A DNA stretch of 11,321 bases, from assembly GCA_913053915.1 (NCBI GenBank), contig CAJXGP010000020.1, positions 1 through 11,321 of the forward strand, in the 5' to 3' direction. This document shows positions 6,021-11,321 of this stretch, in pieces. A program made the translations under genes and the position numbers. Positions within the stretch are counted from its first letter, which is position 1. Each line of letters opens with the position of its first letter. The notes under the pieces are model-generated. The model saw only the letters and a program-made list of their open reading frames with translations. It ran no database searches and was not told the DNA's origin. The DNA is from an uncultured Ignavibacteriales bacterium. GTDB lineage: Bacteria > Bacteroidota > Ignavibacteria > Ignavibacteriales > Ignavibacteriaceae.

Positions 6021-6167
6021 ATGAAAAGGACATTTCAACCGAGTATTAGAAAACGGAAGAATAAACACGGGTTCAGAGAACGAATGAAGAGTAAAAACGG
6101 CAGAAAAATTTTATCTAGAAGAAGAGCAAAAGGGCGAAAAAAATTAACCGTTAGTGATGAGAAATAA
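6021..6167 (+). CDS. rpmH: 50S ribosomal protein L34
   Basis: This 48-residue, very basic protein begins [20 protein letters not shown] and contains [22 protein letters not shown], the unmistakable L34 pattern. L34 is a small protein of the large ribosomal subunit that binds 23S rRNA. The usual L34 length is 44-47 residues; here a short tail TVSDEK follows the core. AGGAA lies 6 bases before the ATG, a good ribosome-binding site. It is the first gene of the rightward cluster, 6 bases ahead of rnpA, the near-universal rpmH-rnpA arrangement next to the origin. Confidence 0.97.
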   Translation: MKRTFQPSIRKRKNKHGFRERMKSKNGRKILSRRRAKGRKKLTVSDEK

Positions 6168-6173
6168 TTTAAC

Positions 6174-6572
6174 TTGAAGCGTTACAGCTTTTCCATACAG
6201 GAAAAAATTAAAAATAAAAAAGATTTCGAAAAAATTTTCTCCACCGGTAAGGTCATTTTTTCTTCCGATAGAAAAATAAAAGCGACCTATATTATTAAAA
6301 AAAACCATGATCATCCTGGAGTAAAAGTAGCGGCAGTTGTTTACAAAAAAGCCGGTATTGCAGTATGGAGAAATAGAACTAAAAGGTTAATTAAAGAAGC
6401 TTATCGACTGAACAAAGAAAAATTGATGGAAGAATGTATAATGAAGAAAGTCATGCTTCTAATTGCATTTTCTCCGTATTATTTGAATGAGAAGAATAAC
6501 AAGAAGTTAAGGTTTAATGATGTGATGCAGGGTGTTGTAGAGATAATGTTAAAATTAAAAAGTAGTATATAA
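6174..6572 (+). CDS. rnpA: Ribonuclease P protein component (TTG start)
   Basis: RnpA (132 residues) is the protein subunit of RNase P; it helps the catalytic RNA bind precursor tRNAs and remove 5' leaders. The N-terminus ([23 protein letters not shown], residues 4-26) matches the family start. The conserved RNR motif is in [19 protein letters not shown] (63-81, core Arg66-Asn67-Arg68), the basic helix that contacts the RNA. The frame opens at the rpmH stop codon and the only suitable start is TTG, giving MKRYSF; no ATG lies upstream in frame. There is no strong Shine-Dalgarno, so coupling with rpmH is likely. The stop overlaps the yidD ATG (TAATG). Confidence 0.93.
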   Translation: MKRYSFSIQEKIKNKKDFEKIFSTGKVIFSSDRKIKATYIIKKNHDHPGVKVAAVVYKKAGIAVWRNRTKRLIKEAYRLNKEKLMEECIMKKVMLLIAFSPYYLNEKNNKKLRFNDVMQGVVEIMLKLKSSI

Positions 6573-6781
6573 TGCGGAGAGTATTTGTATTTTTAATAAA
6601 AATTTATCAAAGGATTATTTCGCCTCTTTTTCCACCATCATGTCGATTCTATCCAACCTGCTCAGAATATGCAGTTCAATCATTTACAAAATATGGTATT
6701 TTTAAAGGTGGGGTAAAGGCAATATGGCGGATTTTAAAGTGCAATCCTTTCAATAAGGGCGGGTATGACCCTCTGGATTAA
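6572..6781 (+). CDS. yidD: Membrane protein insertion efficiency factor YidD
   Basis: YidD (69 residues) is a small, membrane-associated protein that assists YidC-dependent insertion. It shows the family pattern: an N-terminal amphipathic or hydrophobic helix ([17 protein letters not shown], about 4-20), then [14 protein letters not shown] (21-34) with Cys24 and Cys30, then a second helix and [14 protein letters not shown] (55-68) with Cys57. All three cysteines typical of the family are present. The ATG overlaps the rnpA stop by one base. yidC follows 11 bases later, so the two are very probably one transcript. Confidence 0.95.
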   Translation: MRRVFVFLIKIYQRIISPLFPPSCRFYPTCSEYAVQSFTKYGIFKGGVKAIWRILKCNPFNKGGYDPLD

Positions 6782-6800
6782 ATGGATATTTAATGGATAA
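6779..6800 (+). repeat. 11-base near-perfect tandem repeat at the yidD/yidC junction
   Basis: TTAAATGGATA (6779-6789) is followed directly by TTTAATGGATA (6790-6800), one mismatch. It creates two ATGGAT sequences 11 bases apart. The first opens a three-codon frame (Met-Asp-Ile-stop, 6782-6793) whose TAA overlaps the yidC ATG as TAATG. The second is the yidC start. Confidence 0.6.
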
Positions 6801-8685
6801 AAACACAACTTTAGCATTTATATTAATTGGTATTATTCTAGTTATCTGGCTGTTCATGAATACTCCCAAATCGCCCGTGAAACCCATCGGTAAAGAAACC
6901 ACCACTGAGGTTGCAAATGATACAGCAGCACATCGTAAAGCAATCGCTAAGTTCGAACAAAAAATAAAAAAAGAAAAGCTTGCTCTGGCTAAAAAGAAAA
7001 TTAGAAGTAAGACTAAAAGTCTTTCTTTTGGAAAGTATTTTTCCGTATCTCACGAAAAAGGAAGAATTATAACTATTGAAAATAATCTTGTTAAAATGGA
7101 GCTTACAACCAAAGGGGGAGATATAAAAAAATATTATTTGAAAAAATTTAAAAATTGGTACTCAGCAAGCAAAAATGATACCGGTGGTTTTTATGAAACC
7201 CATGTTCAATTAATAAATTATCCTCGCGGCAATAGCGGTCCCGATCTGGCATTTGTATCGGCTGACGGTAAAGCAATTAATACTTCGAAGCTTAATTTTA
7301 CTCCCAATCTTAACAAGGCATATTACAAATTAACTGATAACGATTCATTAGTTGTTACTTTCACATATAAAATTGATGCTAACAGGTTTATAAGAAAAAT
7401 ATATGTTTTATATGGCGATAAATATAGTATCAATTATAGTATTTTGCTTAAAGGAATGAATAATCTGATTAGTAACAATACATACGATTTAATTTGGAAA
7501 AATGGGATTCGATTTGTAGAAGGAAATTCTGTGGATGAAGCTACTTACGCAAATGCCAGTGCTTATTACGGTGGCGACCATGTTGTAGTTCAGGCTTCTA
7601 AAGTAGGAGAGAAGGTACATAAAGAATTTACCGGCAGGGTTGGTTGGATTGCTGTTCGAGATAAATATTTTACTGCAGTTATGATTCCAAATAATCCCTC
7701 GGAGGTTGAAGGAGCATATATTGAAGGAACAGAAACGGCATATAAAAATAATGGTGAAAGAGCTTATTACAATATAAGTCTAACTGTTCCATTTCAAAAT
7801 GCCGATGTTGAGAGGCAGTCTTTTACACTTTATATAGGGCCTGTCGATTATAATATTTTAAAGGCTCATGGACATAATTTACAGGAATTGGTAGAATTCG
7901 GAAGTTTTTTGGGGCTAAGATTTCTGGTAAGGCCAATTGCGGAGTACTTACTATTACCATTATTTAATTTTCTGCATCTCTTCATTCCTAATTATGGACT
8001 TGTAATAATAGTTTTCTCGTTGATTATAAAATTAGTTTTATATCCGCTGACAAAATCAAGTTATCAATCGATGAAAAAAATGCAGTTATTGCAGCCGAAG
8101 ATAGCGGAATTAAAGGAGAAATTTAAAGATAATCCTCAGAAAATGAATAAAGAAACAATGAAGCTTTATTCTACCTATGGAGTGAATCCGGCCGGCGGTT
8201 GTTTGCCCTTAGTGCTTCAAATGCCGATTTTCATCGCTCTTTGGGGGTTATTTAAAGTAGCTATAGAATTAAGGCAGCAGCCGTTTATTTTTTGGATAAA
8301 AGACTTATCCAGTCCCGATATTATTTTAAAACTTTCTTTCAAAATACCTATTTTTGGAATAAATGAGATTAGCGGTTTGGCTGTACTGATGGGGGTCGCA
8401 ACTTTCGTTCAACAAAAGATGACCGTAAAAGACCCAAAGCAGAAAGCTCTAGTGTACGTTATGCCTATATTTCTAACTTTAATGTTTATGGGATTTCCTT
8501 CAGGGTTGAATCTTTATTATTTAATGTTTAATGTATTTTCTATTGGTCAGCAATATTATATTAATCATCAACATGACGGGGAATTACTACCTGTGAAGAA
8601 TCCTAAGAAGAAAAAGGGATTTATGGCTAAGTTAATGGAATCTGCAGAGCAGAACGCTAAAACACAACAACGGAAAAAAAGGTAA
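6793..8685 (+). CDS. yidC: Membrane protein insertase YidC
   Basis: YidC (630 residues, long Gram-negative type) inserts and folds inner-membrane proteins with or without SecYEG. TM1 is residues 6-22. A lysine-rich, probably coiled segment (46-76) precedes the large periplasmic domain (about 80-350). The insertase core follows: a membrane helix near 401-418 (YGLVIIVFSLIIKLVLYPLT), a cytoplasmic helical hairpin (421-462), NPAGGCLPLVLQMPIFIALW (465-484), a segment around 525-540 and FPSGLNLYYLMFNVFSI (568-584). Lys413 stands where E. coli has the hydrophilic-groove Arg366, so the positive charge is kept. The C-terminal tail (601-630) is strongly basic and could touch the ribosome. The start is the second ATG of a short tandem repeat; the first is out of frame. 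mnmE, often next in this cluster, is absent. Confidence 0.97.
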   Translation: MDKNTTLAFILIGIILVIWLFMNTPKSPVKPIGKETTTEVANDTAAHRKAIAKFEQKIKKEKLALAKKKIRSKTKSLSFGKYFSVSHEKGRIITIENNLVKMELTTKGGDIKKYYLKKFKNWYSASKNDTGGFYETHVQLINYPRGNSGPDLAFVSADGKAINTSKLNFTPNLNKAYYKLTDNDSLVVTFTYKIDANRFIRKIYVLYGDKYSINYSILLKGMNNLISNNTYDLIWKNGIRFVEGNSVDEATYANASAYYGGDHVVVQASKVGEKVHKEFTGRVGWIAVRDKYFTAVMIPNNPSEVEGAYIEGTETAYKNNGERAYYNISLTVPFQNADVERQSFTLYIGPVDYNILKAHGHNLQELVEFGSFLGLRFLVRPIAEYLLLPLFNFLHLFIPNYGLVIIVFSLIIKLVLYPLTKSSYQSMKKMQLLQPKIAELKEKFKDNPQKMNKETMKLYSTYGVNPAGGCLPLVLQMPIFIALWGLFKVAIELRQQPFIFWIKDLSSPDIILKLSFKIPIFGINEISGLAVLMGVATFVQQKMTVKDPKQKALVYVMPIFLTLMFMGFPSGLNLYYLMFNVFSIGQQYYINHQHDGELLPVKNPKKKKGFMAKLMESAEQNAKTQQRKKR

Positions 8686-8819
8686 TGTTTAAATTTTATT
8701 ATACTAATCTGATAGATGAGACTCATAAATTGATTGGGAAATGTAGTTTAACGGATGAATCCAACCTAATAAACCCAAATTTTTATACTGTCACCATCAC
8801 AAGATCTTTCCTCGTATAA
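8685..8819 (+). CDS. Possible small ORF coupled to yidC, unknown
   Basis: A 44-codon frame starts with the ATG that overlaps the yidC stop (TAATG), the same junction type as rnpA/yidD. The product begins MFKFYYTNLIDETHKLIGK and ends TVTITRSFLV. It has no signal peptide, no clear membrane helix and one cysteine; I recognise no family. In DNA this AT-rich a stop-free run of this length is uncommon but not rare. The same frame resumes right after the stop with ATGATG and 13 more codons (to 8862), so it might also be a remnant of a longer gene broken by one stop. Gene status is doubtful. Confidence 0.3.
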   Translation: MFKFYYTNLIDETHKLIGKCSLTDESNLINPNFYTVTITRSFLV

Positions 8820-8863
8820 ATGATGGACGTAAATTACTATATTGCACAAATTGATAAGCTTTA

Positions 8864-8882
8864 ATATATGATAATCATTTAC
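8864..8882. promoter_or_regulatory. Palindrome resembling the centre of a Fur box
   Basis: ATGATAATCATT (8868-8879) contains a perfect odd-centred palindrome (ATGAT-A-ATCAT) identical to the central 12 bases of the classical 19-base Fur consensus; the outer bases match poorly. It lies about 78 bases upstream of the patatin/Omp85 gene. AT-rich sequence makes chance matches likely. Confidence 0.2.
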
Positions 8883-8956
8883 TTTTTATAATTAGTTATG
8901 CAAGTTTATACCGTAAAATTTCAAAATTTGAAAGAATCTATTTATAAAGCCTTAAC

Positions 8957-11321
8957 ATGCGGTACATCAAAAAAATATCCATTCTGATTTTTCTACTTTT
9001 TACCTTTGTAACTACTGCGCAAACTAAATATTCCTTAACGCTAAAGCTCAAGGCAAAAAAATTACCTTTCGGTATAATCGAAAAAGTACCGGCAGCAATG
9101 CCAACCGTTGCCATAGCTTTAAGCGGTGGGGGAGCAAGGGGGTTTGCACAAATTGGTGTTTTAAAAGCATTTAAGGAAAAAAACGTTCCGGTAAATATTA
9201 TAGTAGGTACAAGTATAGGCAGCATTATCGGAGGATTATATGCCGCAGGCTATTCTCCTCATCAATTGGATTCCATAGCTGTTAATACCGATTGGCAAAC
9301 TTTGCTTGCTTCAGCCCGAGAGACAAATCGAAGAGAATTATTTGTCGATCAAAAAATAACGGAAGATAAAGCGATTTTTTCTTTAAGATTAAAAGGCTGG
9401 GAACCGATTTTACCCACATCAATAAATCAAGGTCAAAAGTTATCTTCATTTTTAAATCTTCTCATACTTAAATCTCCCTTGAACATTCAAAATAATTTTA
9501 ACGATTTAAAATTTAAATATCGTGCTGTTTGCACAAACTTGGTAAACGGCAAACCAATAATTATGAAAAGCGGTTCATTGAGCAGAGCGATGCGTGCTAG
9601 TTCGAGCGTTTCATTTTTATTAAGCCCGTTAAGAATAGATTCGCTCATACTTGTAGATGGCGGTTTGGTTGCAAATATTCCGGTTAAAATTGCTTCTAAA
9701 GTTGGAGGCGATTTTGTGATTGCAGTAAATACAACAAGCGGGCTTCATTCTAAGAAAGAATTAAATCTTCCCTGGGTTGTTGCCGATCAAATTGTAAGCA
9801 TTCCTATGAAACTATTGAACAAAAATCAACTTAAGGATGCTGATTTTATTATCAAACCGTCTTTAAATAATCATCAACCGGAAAATTTCTCTAATCAAAA
9901 ATCTATAATACAAGACGGTTATTTTTCAGCTTTGAAAGATGTTGATTTAATTAAAGAGAAGATTGATTCAATCTTTATTAAAAATTTAAATCAAAAACAA
10001 TTTTTCATAAAGAACTTATTAATAGATACAAATAATAGTGAAATTCAAAGACCTTATTTATTGAAGTATTCGATGCAGGATTCGGTATCTAATTATGAGA
10101 TTTATGATGATTTACGCGTTTTATTTTCGAGTGGTTTTTATAAACATGTTTCTGCTGAAATTGTTCTATATAAAAATTATTCAACAATAAAGTTTGATCT
10201 TATAAAAAATCCTCCGATTAAAGAGATATTAATTAATGGCGTTAGTAAAGTTAATGAGAATAAAATAATGTCGATATTTTCCGGTTTGAAAAATCAACCG
10301 TATAATGCTAGAATATTGGGGAAAAAATTGTTTCGATTGTTGTTTTTTTACAGACGTAAAGGTGACTTATTGACCGAAATCAATAATGTGCATTTTAATT
10401 TAAAATCAGGTTTATTAAGTATAAATATTAAAGAAGGAAAAATTTCGGCTATATCGATTGTTGGAAATAAATATACCAATACTTCAGTAATTATGCGTGA
10501 ATTACCATTTAAAGTAAGTGAATTCTTTAATTTTAACGATGTGAAACAGGGCTTGGTAAATTTAAGTAGTACAAATCTTTTTGATGATATATTTATTACT
10601 GTTCGAGAGCAGAACAATAAAAATAAAATTTTTGTAAATGTGAGGGAAAAACCGCCTAGTTTGTTAAGGTTCGGTTTCAGAGATGATAATGAATACAAAG
10701 CACAGTTAAGTTTAGATTTGAGAGATGAAAATCTTTTTGGAAGCGGGACTGAACTTGGTATGCTTCTGTTCGGAGGCGTGAGAAATCGGACATACATATT
10801 GGAGCAAAAATCTAATAGAATTTTTAATACTTACTTAACTTATAAATTAAACGCCTATTATAAATTCAATGATGTTTATCATTACAAAAATATGCCCACG
10901 AGCAGCAGTACTTATTTTAATAGAACTTCCGATGGTGAATATAGACAATATTTTTACGGAGCTTCGGCCGCTGTGGGTATGCAATTGAAAAAATTCGGTA
11001 ATCTTATTCTGGAAGGTAAATACCAAATTGATCAGATAAAAAATTTAAAAAATGATATTGTTAATCCTTATAAAATTAAAATTATCAGTTTCAATGCAAA
11101 TTCTACTATCGATACACAAAATAAATATCCATATCCGACAAAAGGCATTTACTTTAAAGCGGAATATGAAACCGCGCAATCAATTTTCGGCGGAGAAGTC
11201 GGTTTTACAAGATTTAAATTTCTTTATAGAAACTATTTTACTTTTGATAAAGTGAATACCTTTTCACCTAGATTGGAGTTGGGATTTGCCGATTTGACCT
11301 TACCTTTAAGCGAACAGTTTT
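8957..11321 (+). CDS. Patatin-like phospholipase fused to POTRA domains and an Omp85 barrel (cut by window edge)
   Basis: At least 788 residues; the gene continues beyond the window. A signal peptide (1-21, ending FVTTAQT) is followed by a patatin domain (about 50-310). This shows the oxyanion motif SGGGARG (56-62), the nucleophile elbow GTSIG with Ser86 (84-88), the ASSSVSFLLSPL block (214-225) and the catalytic Asp234 in DGG, so lipid acyl hydrolase activity is expected. Next come what look like three POTRA repeats (starts near 349, 421 and 496). An Omp85/surface-antigen beta barrel starts near 569 (LLRFGFRDD and LRDENLFGSGTEL). The layout is that of PlpD/FplA-type (type Vd) proteins, in which the barrel anchors the lipase at the outer membrane. 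No Shine-Dalgarno precedes the ATG. It is not obviously part of the yidC operon, being 271 bases away. The domain calls are firm; the POTRA count is my reading. Confidence 0.9.
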   Translation, partial: MRYIKKISILIFLLFTFVTTAQTKYSLTLKLKAKKLPFGIIEKVPAAMPTVAIALSGGGARGFAQIGVLKAFKEKNVPVNIIVGTSIGSIIGGLYAAGYSPHQLDSIAVNTDWQTLLASARETNRRELFVDQKITEDKAIFSLRLKGWEPILPTSINQGQKLSSFLNLLILKSPLNIQNNFNDLKFKYRAVCTNLVNGKPIIMKSGSLSRAMRASSSVSFLLSPLRIDSLILVDGGLVANIPVKIASKVGGDFVIAVNTTSGLHSKKELNLPWVVADQIVSIPMKLLNKNQLKDADFIIKPSLNNHQPENFSNQKSIIQDGYFSALKDVDLIKEKIDSIFIKNLNQKQFFIKNLLIDTNNSEIQRPYLLKYSMQDSVSNYEIYDDLRVLFSSGFYKHVSAEIVLYKNYSTIKFDLIKNPPIKEILINGVSKVNENKIMSIFSGLKNQPYNARILGKKLFRLLFFYRRKGDLLTEINNVHFNLKSGLLSINIKEGKISAISIVGNKYTNTSVIMRELPFKVSEFFNFNDVKQGLVNLSSTNLFDDIFITVREQNNKNKIFVNVREKPPSLLRFGFRDDNEYKAQLSLDLRDENLFGSGTELGMLLFGGVRNRTYILEQKSNRIFNTYLTYKLNAYYKFNDVYHYKNMPTSSSTYFNRTSDGEYRQYFYGASAAVGMQLKKFGNLILEGKYQIDQIKNLKNDIVNPYKIKIISFNANSTIDTQNKYPYPTKGIYFKAEYETAQSIFGGEVGFTRFKFLYRNYFTFDKVNTFSPRLELGFADLTLPLSEQF

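Noticed and set aside
8716..8726. Palindrome ATGAG-A-CTCAT just after yidC as a terminator
   Set aside because: One-base centre cannot form an RNA hairpin loop without losing most of the stem, and no T-tract follows.
8898..8987. 29-codon open frame beginning MQVYTVKFQN ahead of the patatin gene
   Set aside because: It overlaps the patatin signal peptide in another frame, has no ribosome-binding site and no visible similarity. The patatin reading frame is clearly the real one.
10348..10797. 149-codon minus-strand open frame within the patatin/Omp85 gene
   Set aside because: It lies opposite the POTRA and early barrel part of a continuous plus-strand frame with clear family motifs; no independent support.

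Overview
The window is the chromosomal replication-origin neighbourhood of an AT-rich, Gram-negative-type bacterium. Two sets of genes point away from a central switch in coding polarity at about 5585-6020. Leftwards (minus strand) run dnaA, a small lipoprotein gene, dnaN, recF, dciA (DUF721) and the start of gyrB. Rightwards (plus strand) run rpmH, rnpA, yidD and yidC, then a large outer-membrane patatin/Omp85 protein that runs off the window. The gene order, the short DUF721 protein next to recF, the low GC content, the weak or absent Shine-Dalgarno sequences on several genes and the patatin-Omp85 fusion all fit the Bacteroidota/Chlorobiota/Ignavibacteriota (FCB) group. An Ignavibacteriota-like organism is my best guess, by inference and not by database search.

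Left part (1-2951): the 5' end of gyrB, then dciA, recF and dnaN form a compact replication/repair cluster. recF and dciA overlap by 8 bases, and dnaN and recF are 1 base apart. Middle-left (2952-4180): a two-hairpin spacer, a 132-residue lipoprotein of unknown function in an unusual position between dnaA and dnaN, and a 692-base non-coding stretch. That stretch has overlapping DnaA boxes beside TAA/TAG triplets, an A-tract inverted repeat and a stem-loop whose arms resemble DnaA boxes. It is the best candidate for the site where the origin melts. dnaA occupies 4181-5584.

Middle-right (5585-6020): the divergent dnaA/rpmH spacer holds two perfect TTATCCACA boxes plus variants and candidate promoters for both directions. 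With DnaA boxes on both sides of dnaA, the origin looks bipartite, as in Bacillus subtilis. Right part (6021-8685): rpmH, rnpA, yidD and yidC, the classic ribosome/RNase P/membrane-insertase string. After yidC the spacer (8686-8956) carries a possible 44-codon small ORF that starts on the yidC stop codon, then the patatin-POTRA-barrel gene begins.

The genes cooperate as follows. DnaA melts the origin, DciA probably helps load the replicative helicase, DnaN is the sliding clamp, RecF acts at gaps and GyrB is part of the topoisomerase that relieves supercoiling. RpmH and RnpA serve translation and tRNA processing. YidD and YidC insert membrane proteins. I found no mobile element, CRISPR array, rRNA or tRNA. 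The less ordinary parts are the origin architecture, the lipoprotein inside the origin cluster, the patatin-Omp85 protein and the small ORF after yidC.
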